A DNA stretch of 64,000 bases from contig NZ_CP039694.1 of assembly GCF_005145045.1 (NCBI RefSeq), positions 340,102-404,101 of the forward strand, given 5' to 3'. Made by a program: the position numbers and the translations under genes. This stretch comes from Agrobacterium larrymoorei (GTDB lineage Bacteria > Pseudomonadota > Alphaproteobacteria > Rhizobiales > Rhizobiaceae). Numbering within the stretch: the stretch's first letter is position 1; the number at the start of each line of letters is the position of its first letter. The notes under the pieces are model-generated. The model did not search any database. It saw only the letters and a list, made by a program, of their open reading frames with translations, and was not told the origin of the DNA. Of the stretch, positions 17,322-25,636 are shown one piece after another.

Positions 17322-18530
17322 TCAATTAAGAGCCTTGACCGCCTGCTCGATCCGGTCACAAGCTTCCTCGATTACCTCCATCGAGGTTGCGTAGGAAATG
17401 CGGAAATATGGAGACAGCCCGTACGCTGCGCCCTGCAATGCCGCCACACCGACGCCATCGAGGAGATACAGCACGAAATCGAGATCGCTCTCGATCACCT
17501 TTCCGTCCGGTGTCGTTTTACCGATCACGCCTGCACAGTTCGGGTAGAGATAAAATGCACCATCCGGCACATAGCAAGACAAACCGTCGATGGCGTTCAG
17601 GCGGGAGCAGGCATAGTCACGACGCTCCTTGTAGACCTTCACACTTTCGCCAATGAAAGCCTGATCGTTCGAGAGCGCATGGGCCGCAGCAGCCTGGCTG
17701 ATGGAAGATGGGCAGGACGACATCTGCGACTGAAGCTTGTTGATGGCCGCAATCAAAGGTGCCGGACCGCCAGCATAACCAATGCGCCAGCCTGTCATCG
17801 CATAAGACTTGGATACGCCATTTGCGAGCAGGATGCGTTCCTTCAACGCTGGCACAGCCGCCACCAGGGTCGTCATCGGTTCATCCTGGAACCAAACCTG
17901 GTCATAGATGTCGTCACACAGGACGAAAACCTGCGGATGACGAAGCAGGACCTCGCCAAGCGCTTCAAGCTCGCTTCGGCTGTACGCGGCGCCCGTCGGG
18001 TTCGAAGGTGCATTCAGGATAAGCCAGAGGGTCTTCGGCGTGATCGCCTTTTCGAGCGCGTCGGGCGTAAGCTTGAAACCAGTTTCTTCCGGGCAGGCGA
18101 CAATGACGGGCTTTCCTTCATTGGCTATGACTATGTCTGGATAGGAAACCCAGTAGGGAGCAGGGATGATGACCTCGGCATCGTTCTCCACACTCGCCAT
18201 CAGCGCGAGGAAGAGTATCTGCTTTGCACCGCCGCCCACGCAGATTTCATTGTCCGCATAGGTCACGCCGAGACGGCGCTCGAAATCGCCGATGATCGCC
18301 TTGCGCAGCGCAGGCGTGCCGTTGACTGCCGTATATTTCGTCTCGCCACGATCAATCGCAGCGTGAGCCGCAGCCTTGACGTTATCCGGTGTATCGAAAT
18401 CCGGCTCGCCCACGGTCAGGTCCATGATGCTGCGGCCAGCCGCCTTCAACTCACGCGCCTTTGCGGCGGCAGCCGTGCTTGGAGAAATCTTGATCCTGGA
18501 AACCCGCGACGCGGGCACGAAGGTACTCAT
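17322..18530 (-). CDS. class I/II aminotransferase (aspartate aminotransferase-like)
   Basis: 402-residue PLP enzyme of aminotransferase subgroup I-gamma. Motifs: DLTVGEPDFDTPDN, TKYTAVNGTPALRKAI, ILNAPSNPTGAAY, the aspartate in VLCDDIYDQ, and the PLP lysine K241 in GVSKSYAMTGWRIGY; C-terminal arginine in YFRISYATS. It lies 49 bp after livF in the same direction, so it probably transaminates the amino acid imported by the liv-type transporter or freed by the hydantoinase-like enzyme. Followed by a stem-loop at 17275-17310. Confidence 0.87.
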   Translation of the reverse strand: MSTFVPASRVSRIKISPSTAAAAKARELKAAGRSIMDLTVGEPDFDTPDNVKAAAHAAIDRGETKYTAVNGTPALRKAIIGDFERRLGVTYADNEICVGGGAKQILFLALMASVENDAEVIIPAPYWVSYPDIVIANEGKPVIVACPEETGFKLTPDALEKAITPKTLWLILNAPSNPTGAAYSRSELEALGEVLLRHPQVFVLCDDIYDQVWFQDEPMTTLVAAVPALKERILLANGVSKSYAMTGWRIGYAGGPAPLIAAINKLQSQMSSCPSSISQAAAAHALSNDQAFIGESVKVYKERRDYACSRLNAIDGLSCYVPDGAFYLYPNCAGVIGKTTPDGKVIESDLDFVLYLLDGVGVAALQGAAYGLSPYFRISYATSMEVIEEACDRIEQAVKALN

Positions 18531-18579
18531 GAAATTGTCCTCGGTTTGTTTTTATCTGTCGATTGAAGCTGTGGCACCG

Positions 18580-19323
18580 TCAGTGCACGGCATCCAGTTC
18601 GTCGCGCATCTTGCCCGTCAGGAAGAGTTCCCCAAGCTCGTCATGGCTTATGTCTGCCGGCTTGCCATCCCAGATTACCTTGCCAAGACGCAGGATAACG
18701 GCGCGCTGCGCGACCTCCATCGCCTTCTTCGTGTTCTGTTCGACAAGCAGAATGGTCATGCCTTCCGCATGGAGCCGCAGCAATTCGTTAAAAACGATGC
18801 CGATCGCTGCGGGCGATAGCCCCACAGACGGTTCATCGACCAGCAGCACCTTGGGACGCTGAAGGACAGCCATGGCCACTTCCAGCAACTGCTGTTCACC
18901 GCCGGACATGTTTCCGGCAAGCGTGGAACGGCGGGTCTTGAGAATGGGAAACAGATCGTACAAGTAGTCGCGATCGGCCTTCACCTTCGCATCGCGGATG
19001 GTATAGGCCGCCATTTGCAGGTTCTCATCCACGGTCATGACCGGAAAGTTGCACCGCCCCTGCGGGACGAAGGAAATGCCATCTCCCAGGATAGACTTCG
19101 ACTTTGCTCCCGCAATGTTCTTGCCCCGCCAGTGGATATCGCCTTCCTTGACGGTGGTCATGCCGTAAAGGGTCTTGAGCAGAGTGGATTTGCCCGCGCC
19201 GTTCGGCCCCATCAGGGCAACGAACTCACCGGCTGGAACATCCAGATCGACACCGTTCAGAATATCGAGATTTCCGTATCCTGCGCGCAGGCCTTTGATG
19301 GAAAGATTGCTGTCAGCCGCCAA
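18580..19323 (-). CDS. livF: branched-chain-type amino acid ABC transporter ATPase (LivF)
   Basis: 247-residue ATPase. Walker A GPNGAGKST, the family stretch ISFVPQGRCNFPVMTVDENL, signature MSGGEQQLLEVAMAVLQRP, Walker B VLLVDEPSVGLSP. ATG overlaps the 3' end of livG by 11 bp. Cytoplasmic energiser of the polar/branched-chain amino acid transporter encoded by livKHMGF here; ligand could equally be an amide or other small amino-acid derivative. Confidence 0.9.
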   Translation of the reverse strand: MAADSNLSIKGLRAGYGNLDILNGVDLDVPAGEFVALMGPNGAGKSTLLKTLYGMTTVKEGDIHWRGKNIAGAKSKSILGDGISFVPQGRCNFPVMTVDENLQMAAYTIRDAKVKADRDYLYDLFPILKTRRSTLAGNMSGGEQQLLEVAMAVLQRPKVLLVDEPSVGLSPAAIGIVFNELLRLHAEGMTILLVEQNTKKAMEVAQRAVILRLGKVIWDGKPADISHDELGELFLTGKMRDELDAVH

Positions 19324-20086
19324 GATAGGCCTCCCTCACGCGCTGGTCGTTGATGATTTCCTGTGGCAGTCCTTCAACGAGCTTTGCGCCCTGATCAAGC
19401 ACGACGACACGCTGGCAAATGCTGGTCACGACATCGATATTGTGCTCGATCACGAGGAAGCTGACGCCCAGTGACTTGTTGGCGTACTGGATTGTTTCGA
19501 CCACACGTTCGATGATCTTGGGATTGATGCCAGCCATCGGCTCGTCGAGAAGGATGATTTTCGGCTCCGGCATGAGCATGGAGGCGAACTGGATCAACTT
19601 CTGCTGCCCCCCGGACAAATTACCCGCCGGTTGGTGCCGCACATCCCACAAGCCCGCCATCTTGATCAATTCACGAGCCCGTTCCCGCAGGGCATTGATG
19701 CGGCTGCGCGAAACCTTGCCGATACCGAACGTCGAAGCCAGTGTCCGAAAGGTAAACATCTGGCCTGCGATGATGAGGTTTTCCTCCACGTCCAAAGCCT
19801 TGAATGTAACCGTATTCTGGAACGAGCGGAGCATGCGTCCCTCCCGCGCGATGCGGTTGAGTGACCATCCGGTTATATCCTGGCCATCCAGAAAGACCGT
19901 TCCCGCGCTTGGCTGCGCCAACCCCGTCGTGCAGTCGAAGAAAGTCGATTTTCCGGAACCGTTCGGGCCGATCAATCCTGCGATTTCACCGCGATTGACA
20001 TGCATGCTGACGTCGTTGACGGCACGGACCGCACCGTAGGACTTACTGAGATTGCGAATGTCCAGAATGGGAAGATGCGAAGTCAT
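19313..20086 (-). CDS. livG: branched-chain-type amino acid ABC transporter ATPase (LivG)
   Basis: 257-residue ATPase starting at 20086 (MTSHLPILDIRNLSKSYG); the frame is open further upstream but that is inside livM. Walker A GPNGSGKSTF, signature NLSGGQQKLIQFASML, Walker B IILLDEPMAGINP, and the LivG-typical RIAREGRMLRSFQNT. ATG overlaps the livM stop (ATGA-type) and the 3' end overlaps livF. Confidence 0.9.
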   Translation of the reverse strand: MTSHLPILDIRNLSKSYGAVRAVNDVSMHVNRGEIAGLIGPNGSGKSTFFDCTTGLAQPSAGTVFLDGQDITGWSLNRIAREGRMLRSFQNTVTFKALDVEENLIIAGQMFTFRTLASTFGIGKVSRSRINALRERARELIKMAGLWDVRHQPAGNLSGGQQKLIQFASMLMPEPKIILLDEPMAGINPKIIERVVETIQYANKSLGVSFLVIEHNIDVVTSICQRVVVLDQGAKLVEGLPQEIINDQRVREAYLGG

Positions 20087-21069
20087 TTCGAACCTCCGAT
20101 TGCGTTCCAGAAGCGATTGATCAAAGGTGCAAGGCCGTTTTTGAACCAGAAGACAAGAGCCAGAAGGCACAGACCATATGCGATCATGCGCAACTCGGGC
20201 GCCACGCGAAGCGCTTCCGTCAGTCCCACGAAAAGCAGGCTTCCGAGTACAGTGCCGGAGATCATTCCCGCGCCACCGCCAAGAACGATGATCAGCATAG
20301 TGGTCGAGTAGTACATCTGAAAGGTCAGAGGGCTGACAACGGTGAGATAGTGCGCATAAAGGCAACCTCCCACGCCCGCAAAGACCGCGCTCAGCATGAA
20401 TACGATCAATTTATAGCGCCATGTCGGCACTCCGAGCGACTCCGCCAGAGTTTCGTTCTCACGGATTGCCACCATGTTACGACCAGCGGGAGACCGTACG
20501 AGAGCCCAGGCAATCAGAGTTCCCAACACGGTGATCGCCAGCGCGAGGTAATAGAAGCTGGTGGTTCCGCTGATCGCGAAGGAGAGCGGCCCCAGTTCGA
20601 AGTATGGCTTCGGTATGCCCGAAAGGCCCATATCGCCGCGGGTCAGCGAAATCCAGTTCTTGGATATCGCCTGACCAATGATGACGAAGCCGAGCGTACA
20701 CATGACGAACGAGGTCGAACGCAGGCGCAGCGCCGGGATGCCGAGAGGCAGAGCGATGGCGCCCGACACCAGACCCGCAGCGATCAGATTGATGTAGAAT
20801 GGCGTATTGTAATGAACAGCGAGCAGACCTGCCGTATAGGCGCCGATGCCGAAAAACGCAGCCTGCGCCAATGACAGAAGACCGGTATAGCCAACGAGCA
20901 GATTGAGCCCATGGGCCGGAAGCATGAAGATCAACGCGATGATCAGCGAGTGGGTCACATAGCGCGTGCCGATGAATGGTGCGGCGAGTGCGATGACGAT
21001 CAGGACGGCGGCGAGCGGAATGCGCAAATCGCGACGGCGTGCCCGGGAAGCAGTGTCCGTGAGAGACAT
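20083..21069 (-). CDS. livM: branched-chain-type amino acid ABC permease (LivM)
   Basis: 328-residue inner-membrane permease with about 8-10 hydrophobic segments. Family marks: the HGLNLLVGYTGLLSLAQAAFFGIGAY loop, ALPLGIPALRLRSTSFVMCTLGFV and the EAA-like ENETLAESLGVPTWRYKL followed by LTVVSPLTFQ. Pairs with LivH. Separated from livH by 42 bp and overlapped by livG. Confidence 0.9.
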   Translation of the reverse strand: MSLTDTASRARRRDLRIPLAAVLIVIALAAPFIGTRYVTHSLIIALIFMLPAHGLNLLVGYTGLLSLAQAAFFGIGAYTAGLLAVHYNTPFYINLIAAGLVSGAIALPLGIPALRLRSTSFVMCTLGFVIIGQAISKNWISLTRGDMGLSGIPKPYFELGPLSFAISGTTSFYYLALAITVLGTLIAWALVRSPAGRNMVAIRENETLAESLGVPTWRYKLIVFMLSAVFAGVGGCLYAHYLTVVSPLTFQMYYSTTMLIIVLGGGAGMISGTVLGSLLFVGLTEALRVAPELRMIAYGLCLLALVFWFKNGLAPLINRFWNAIGGSK

Positions 21070-21111
21070 GTCGGGTCCTCAGTGTTCGAGAAGGTTCGGC
21101 GGGCGCAACAT

Positions 21112-21984
21112 TCAGAAGCGCGCCTGCGTCGAAAACAGGCCATGGGGCCGCCACATCAGCATCAGGATAAGCGTCGCAAATCCAACGGTGTCACGGAACT
21201 GGAGGCCGATATAGGTGGCGACCAGGCTCTCGGCGATACCCAGGATCATGGCAGCGTAGAAGGTGCCCCGAACGTTACCAAGGCCTCCCATGATGATGAT
21301 CGGAAGTGTCTTGAAGGTGATGAGTTCACCCATGCCGCCGTAAACGCTGACATTCACCGGCGCCGTCAGGACACCCGACAGTGCGGCAAGCGCCGCACCG
21401 AGAATGAAGGTGCGTAACACGACCTGAGGGACATCTATACCAACCACGCCACAGCACTGAATATTCTGCGATACGGCACGCATGGCCATACCTAATCGGC
21501 TGTATGTCACCATCAACTCAAGACCGACGAACACCAGAAGGCACACGACGAGGATGATGATGCGCTGCTGCGCAAGGGAAAAGCCGAAAACGGAGATGGG
21601 TTCGATGTACCCGCCTGCGAAGAACTTGTAACCGCCGCCAAACACGAAAATGACGGTGTTTTGAAGAATGAGCGCGATACCAAGGGTGGCGAGAACGCCG
21701 GACTCCGCCGGCGCCCCCACCATCCTGCGCATCACCAGTTGTCCTACGACATAAGCCACTACGATCGTCGACAGAACACCAACGACAATCGAAGCTTCAT
21801 AGGAAAGACCGAGATAGTCGATGGCAAACCACGCCCCGAAAGTCCCTAGCATGTAATATTCGCCGTGAGCGAAGTTGATGGCTCGAAGCACGCCGAAAAT
21901 CATCGTCATGCCGACGGCGACGATGGCATAAACGGAACCGGTGACGATACCGTTTATGACCTGCTCGATAATTGTCGAGAACAT
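21112..21984 (-). CDS. livH: branched-chain-type amino acid ABC permease (LivH)
   Basis: 290-residue permease. Recognisable by MTMIFGVLRAINFAHGEYYMLG near the N-terminus, the LGIALILQNTVIFVFGG segment, MAMRAVSQNIQCCGVVGID as the coupling loop, and ITFKTLPIIIMGGLGNVRGT. Lies 20 bp after the binding-protein gene. Confidence 0.9.
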   Translation of the reverse strand: MFSTIIEQVINGIVTGSVYAIVAVGMTMIFGVLRAINFAHGEYYMLGTFGAWFAIDYLGLSYEASIVVGVLSTIVVAYVVGQLVMRRMVGAPAESGVLATLGIALILQNTVIFVFGGGYKFFAGGYIEPISVFGFSLAQQRIIILVVCLLVFVGLELMVTYSRLGMAMRAVSQNIQCCGVVGIDVPQVVLRTFILGAALAALSGVLTAPVNVSVYGGMGELITFKTLPIIIMGGLGNVRGTFYAAMILGIAESLVATYIGLQFRDTVGFATLILMLMWRPHGLFSTQARF

Positions 21985-22004
21985 GGCAATCTCCCTCCCG
22001 TCTG

Positions 22005-23189
22005 TTACTGAGCCGGGTACTGGATTTCTGCCGTATAGGCGCCCTTGATGCTTGGTTTGCCGTTTTCGATCTGTAGCAGGATCATCGGCAGACGGGCCTG
22101 GTTATGATCGTCGAACGTAACCTCGCCGACGGGGCTGGTATATTTGATTTTCGAAAGAGTATCCCGCACCTTTTCCTTATCCGAACTTCCAGCTTGCTTT
22201 ATGGCCTGGGCAAGCAGGTTCACCGTGTCCCAGTGGACATAGGCGTGGTTGTTTGGCGCTTCCTTGTAGGTCGTGGTAAACTTTTCGACGAAAGCCTTGC
22301 TTGCAGGGCTATCGAACTGAGGCAGCCACGCTGCGGCTTCGACCGCTCCCTCCATGGCCTTCGGTGCAGCCTGGATCGTTTTCTCGGTATTGAACTCGCC
22401 ATTACCGATCAGCGTAACCTTGCCGGCAAGCCCAAGCTCCAGCATCTGACGCGCAATGATGGGTGTCGTATCGGCCAGACCATACATGATGATGGCCTGC
22501 GCACCATTGTCGCGAATTTTTGCGAGAACGCTGCGGAAATCGACTTCGCCTTCCTTGTAATAGTCTTCGCTAAGGATTTCGCCCTTGAAATCGGGAAGGT
22601 ATTTCTTCGTAAAGGTAACTGCCGAACGGCCATAGTCGCTATCGACCGAAAGTACCGCGAACTTGGTGAAACCGCGCTGTTCAGCGGCGTATTTGGCAAC
22701 CACGAACGCACGGTTTTCATCGGTCGGATAGTTGCGGAAGGTCCACTTAAAGCCGCCGACACCAGCTTGATAGGTGATCTTCGGGTTGGAAGAAGCAGCG
22801 TTAAGAAGCAGAATTTCGGCATCTTCGGCTACAGGCTGCATGGCAAGCGTCACCGAACTGGAGACGTCGCCGATAACGAAACTGACGCCATCTTGGTCGA
22901 TTAGGCGGCGCGTTGCAGAGACGCCTTCAACCGGCGTTCCCTGACTATCGGCGTTGAAGAGTTCGATCTTCTGCCCATTGATACCACCGGCATCGTTGAT
23001 GTCTTTCACCGCCAGTTCGGCGCCGCGCAAGGAGAAAGCGCCGTATCGCGCATTCGGACCGCTCATCGGTGCGACCACGCCCACCTTGATGCTATCTGCG
23101 GCTATCGCGTGGGTGATCGGCTGTGCACCAAATGCCAAGATGGCAGCTGTGGAAATTAGAAGAAACCTGCGTGTAATTCTACGTGTCAT
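22005..23189 (-). CDS. livK: ABC transporter amino-acid-type binding protein (LivK/ANF family)
   Basis: 394-residue periplasmic binding protein with a signal peptide (MTRRITRRFLLISTAAILAF..., cleavage near HAIAA; the twin arginines could also suit Tat). Mature part opens with IKVGVVAPMSGPNARYG and continues with LRGAELAVKDINDAGG, FVIGDVSSSVTLAMQP and YVHWDTVNLLAQAI, the type I periplasmic-binding pattern of Leu/Ile/Val and short-chain amide receptors. First gene of livKHMGF and the aminotransferase operon; the 43-bp element lies about 126 bp upstream. Confidence 0.88.
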   Translation of the reverse strand: MTRRITRRFLLISTAAILAFGAQPITHAIAADSIKVGVVAPMSGPNARYGAFSLRGAELAVKDINDAGGINGQKIELFNADSQGTPVEGVSATRRLIDQDGVSFVIGDVSSSVTLAMQPVAEDAEILLLNAASSNPKITYQAGVGGFKWTFRNYPTDENRAFVVAKYAAEQRGFTKFAVLSVDSDYGRSAVTFTKKYLPDFKGEILSEDYYKEGEVDFRSVLAKIRDNGAQAIIMYGLADTTPIIARQMLELGLAGKVTLIGNGEFNTEKTIQAAPKAMEGAVEAAAWLPQFDSPASKAFVEKFTTTYKEAPNNHAYVHWDTVNLLAQAIKQAGSSDKEKVRDTLSKIKYTSPVGEVTFDDHNQARLPMILLQIENGKPSIKGAYTAEIQYPAQ

Positions 23190-23314
23190 GTTCCCACTCC
23201 GTTTTCGGATTTATCTTACCGGCCTCATGTCCGGTCGCCTCCTGCCGCTTATGCGGTTCTTTTCGATTAACGTCTCGCTAATCGTTAAAGCAGAGTAGGT
23301 CTGATATAGGTCAA

Positions 23315-23357
23315 TTGGCCAACACAACTCCTTTCTGCCGCTATAGCGTTTCCTTAT
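23315..23357. promoter_or_regulatory. 43-bp shared promoter element, livK copy
   Basis: Matches the element at 16119-16161 at all but a handful of positions, including TTGGCCAACACAACT, TCTGCCGCTATAG and CTTAT. It faces livK. The remaining sequence from 23190 to 23484 shows no other gene. Confidence 0.6.
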
Positions 23358-23484
23358 ACCGAGGTCGTAGGATCCTCCTATCATCATCTCTGCGCTTGTT
23401 GCATGACTACCATGCATGCAAACGCCTAGTTTTTCACCGCGACATCGCACAAATAGAGGTCAATCAATTTAAGAGGAAACCGGA

Positions 23485-23625
23485 ATGCGAATTCAGGACA
23501 AGCTGCGCAACTTCATCCGCACCCGACGCGCGATCGCTGAGCTTCACGCACTAGATGATAAGAACCTTGCTGATCTCGGAGTAAGCCGATCCCAGATTCG
23601 CGCCGCTGTGGAAGGTCGACTTTAA
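23485..23625 (+). CDS. DUF1127 (YjiS-like) small protein
   Basis: 46-residue basic protein, too short for most gene finders. Starts MRIQDKLRNFIRTRRAIAEL and ends with the DUF1127 signature: LDDKNLADLGVSRSQIRAAV. AAGAGGAAA precedes the ATG. Small proteins of this family are abundant in Rhizobiaceae and some bind RNA or modulate phosphate and stress physiology; this one has no informative neighbours. The 350 bp that follow show no convincing gene. Confidence 0.85.
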   Translation: MRIQDKLRNFIRTRRAIAELHALDDKNLADLGVSRSQIRAAVEGRL

Positions 23626-23975
23626 TTTCAACTAGTTGCAGCTGTTCGAGATTAAACGGTGAGAGCAGGCATTTTTATACCAAAGAAAGCAGGCCGTAAG
23701 GGTCCATACATCCAGTCGGCTAAGGCAGGTATCCCACTGAAAGCCGAGCTCTTTGGAGTAGTTTGGACAATGAACGCAGACCTGTATGGATGTGGATTTC
23801 AGTTTCCTCAAGGGAGCGTTGACCCCCTCTTGTACTCAAGGAGCGGTCAATTTTCGAATGACAAGGTAGTCGCTAAGGGCTTCCGAAGAAATTTTTTAAT
23901 GCCTTACAATTGAGGGGATATGAACCGAAAACCCGCACTTGGAAATCTACCAGACTGAAAATATTCGAGACTTTG

Positions 23976-24239
23976 CTACGAGCTATCTCGAAAGCGGATT
24001 GGGAACATATCCTCGCCGCGGTGGTGTAGACGGGTATGACGCAGTCTGCACAGCTAGCGTACTTTGAGGGGCTCATCATATCTGTCATGATGAGCGTCTA
24101 CCACTTGGTTTCCGCAGACTTCACATGATTGTTTCTCCAGATCGCCAGCCTTCACCGCCCTCTGGACGGCAAGGTGAGCATCATACTTGGCTGGATTGGC
24201 TCGACGCCAGTTGGCCTGACGGGTATCAGTTTTCAGCAC
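23976..24239 (-). pseudogene. broken HNH-like / CxxC zinc-ribbon phage-type protein
   Basis: Reading from 24239 gives about 61 residues that look like the small phage-type family with KYxAHxAVxxAV, then CEVCG, then AHHDRYDEPLKVR. In the family the next residues are normally WLC followed by a His-rich end. Here a TAG stop at 24054-24056 stands exactly where the Trp codon TGG is expected, and the frame continues LCRLRHTRLHHRG to a second stop at 23976. A single G-to-A change would explain this. Probably a dead nuclease or zinc-finger gene from an old prophage or mobile element. Confidence 0.65.
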
Positions 24240-24257
24240 TGACGTGTTCCTATAACG

Positions 24258-24788
24258 CTAGGTCGCAACGAGCTCGGCGAGTTTGTCTGCTACCATTGCC
24301 ACCGTATCTTCCCCGGTGCTCAACCCGCTGCGTGAAGCCAAAAGGGGGCTAACGTTGCGGAGGGCTTCATAGGTCGTATTATGGACAATGGGCACGAGCT
24401 GTTCGGTTGCCAAGAGCGCTGAAAGTTCCTTATCAGCAACGCCGGCTGCTGGAAGACGACGGAGCAATGCCGGGGTTACCAAAACGATACCGACCCGTGA
24501 CTTTACCAAGCCTTTGTCGATCTCGCGAAGCAACGACGTGCCAAGAGCAACATCCTTCTCGCTAAACCAGACCGATACGCCACGTGCTTCGAGTAGATCA
24601 TGCAAGTCCTTGGCATCCCCCTGTCGATCGTCCCTAGCATGACACAGAAAAACATCACGGAGATCAGGTAATAGCGCTCGGTTCTCGGCGGTTTCTCGGA
24701 TTGGCGTAGCCTTCGAATGCCGCCTCCTGCTTCTTGCCAATGACGGACGAGGAAGTGTTTGGGTTGATGAAGAAGCTTGAGGAAGCAA
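24258..24788 (-). CDS. TIR-domain protein
   Basis: Up to 176 residues. From about residue 45 it is a bacterial TIR domain: DVFLCHARDDRQ (strand A and box 1), LHDLLEARGVSVWFSEKDVAL with the NADase-type glutamate at residue 77, LLREIDKGLVKSRVGIVLVTP, then the terminal helices ending VADKLAELV. The N-terminus is uncertain: the only ATG in frame (24788) makes the gene overlap the divergent small gene that starts at 24740, and no alternative start with a ribosome site is visible. It may be complete, or may have lost its 5' end. TIR proteins cleave NAD in antiphage defence or in virulence. Adjacent to AbiE genes. Confidence 0.75.
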   Translation of the reverse strand: MLPQASSSTQTLPRPSLARSRRRHSKATPIRETAENRALLPDLRDVFLCHARDDRQGDAKDLHDLLEARGVSVWFSEKDVALGTSLLREIDKGLVKSRVGIVLVTPALLRRLPAAGVADKELSALLATEQLVPIVHNTTYEALRNVSPLLASRSGLSTGEDTVAMVADKLAELVAT

Positions 24789-24931
24789 GCGAGAGCATTC
24801 GTCCTGAAGATCGCGATGACAGCGATGTGTTCGCCCGAATCGCCATGGTGGAGACGGCGATCGAGGATCGGTTTCCGGGCCAGCTTATGGCGCCATACAA
24901 GGATTGGCAGCAGCGCCGGGTCGGTAGCTGA
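24740..24931 (+). CDS. small conserved-looking protein of unknown function
   Basis: 63-residue acidic helical protein (MTDEEVFGLMKKLEEAS... ending KDWQQRRVGS). Not recognised. Its composition and the perfect AGGAGG site of the next gene 15 bp downstream argue that it is real and first in a three-gene set. There is no clear ribosome site before its own ATG. Its 5' end overlaps the uncertain N-terminus of the divergent TIR gene. Confidence 0.55.
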   Translation: MTDEEVFGLMKKLEEASESIRPEDRDDSDVFARIAMVETAIEDRFPGQLMAPYKDWQQRRVGS

Positions 24932-24946
24932 TCAGGAGGATTTTTG

Positions 24947-25201
24947 ATGAGTGAGAAATCTGAAAATCAGCAACGACTGTTTCAGCAGTTGGATGATGCC
25001 GTCGCCGAGATCATCGATCGTTTCGCAAACGAGGGACACGGAACAGCGCGTGTCGTAGAGACGCTTCAGGACGTTCTGGCAAAGCGACAGCTCGCCTATG
25101 ATCGCGACCCTGATCCCGCGGATGAACCGATAGAAGAACCGGCCAACGAGTGGCCCGCAGCCGATAACCCGTCGAACGAAAACGGGGGGCGGAGACCATG
25201 A
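24947..25201 (+). CDS. small acidic protein of unknown function
   Basis: 84 residues with an amphipathic N-terminal helix pair (QQRLFQQLDDAVAEIIDRF, VVETLQDVLAKRQL) and a disordered, Asp/Glu/Pro-rich tail. ATG at 24947 has AGGAGG at 24934-24939 at ideal spacing. Overlaps the following gene by 4 bp (ATGA). Not recognised; the shape (helical head plus acidic tail) would suit a small antitoxin or adaptor, but that is a guess. Confidence 0.6.
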   Translation: MSEKSENQQRLFQQLDDAVAEIIDRFANEGHGTARVVETLQDVLAKRQLAYDRDPDPADEPIEEPANEWPAADNPSNENGGRRP

Positions 25202-25464
25202 ACAATACGGCAGACCATCCCGCCGCCGTCGAGGCAATAGGCAGTTTGACCCGGACGCAAGAAGAAGCGCTTCGAGCGATTGCCTTCTTCCGGCGACAGC
25301 GGAAGGTGGGCAGCGGCTGGCTGGTGGGTGACAAGCGGCTGTCGGAGAAGCTTGTCGAGCGGCTGGAAAAGCTGGAACTAGTCGAGGAGAGCTTCATCCG
25401 CGGCGAACCGGTGCTGCAGTTGACCATTGTCGGACAAGCACTCAAGGCGCAGTTGCTTCAGTAA
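25198..25464 (+). CDS. small protein with possible winged-helix fold
   Basis: 88 residues. The order helix (TRTQEEALRAIAFFRRQRKV), helix (RLSEKLVERLEKLELVEE) and strand pair (GEPVLQLTIVGQAL) resembles a winged-helix domain ending in a T-x-x-G-x-A-L turn. Start overlaps the previous stop (ATGA). Third gene of a set lying between the TIR and AbiE genes; not recognised as a known family. Confidence 0.55.
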   Translation: MNNTADHPAAVEAIGSLTRTQEEALRAIAFFRRQRKVGSGWLVGDKRLSEKLVERLEKLELVEESFIRGEPVLQLTIVGQALKAQLLQ

Positions 25465-25539
25465 TCTGTCTGCTCCGGCTTTGCATCCGTTGAAAAGACA
25501 TCCGCCTCACTACATGAAAGCCTAGACTGGCGATGCTAC

Positions 25540-25569
25540 TGACCAATGTTTCGATATAAAAATTGGTCA
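25540..25569. promoter_or_regulatory. inverted repeat upstream of abiE promoter
   Basis: TGACCAAT (25540-25547) and ATTGGTCA (25562-25569) separated by 14 bp. Same half-site as the palindrome at 25587-25599, so probably a second AbiEi-binding site. Confidence 0.55.
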
Positions 25570-25581
25570 CTAGCGTCGGAG

Positions 25582-25612
25582 TTGCCATTGGTGACCAATT
25601 TTTGTATATAAT
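25582..25612 (+). promoter_or_regulatory. abiE promoter with embedded operator
   Basis: TTGCCA (25582-25587) and a perfect TATAAT (25607-25612) 19 bp apart. The palindrome ATTGGT-G-ACCAAT at 25587-25599 lies between the -35 and -10 boxes, so a bound repressor would block the promoter. Transcription would begin close to the AbiEi ATG at 25637. Confidence 0.6.
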
Positions 25613-25636
25613 TTTTGGACACAATGTAGGGCAACC

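Noticed and set aside
17277..18566. 429-codon plus-strand open frame
   Set aside because: Antisense of the aminotransferase with its PLP lysine motif.
23659..23913. 84-codon plus-strand frame after the DUF1127 gene
   Set aside because: GTG start without ribosome site, no recognisable motif, in a decayed AT-richer stretch next to a pseudogene.
23920..23962. tRNA-like run (GGATATGAACC... with CTTGGAAATCTACCAG) near the DUF1127 end of the island
   Set aside because: Some resemblance to an inverted tRNA, but no acceptor or anticodon stem pairs; taken as chance.
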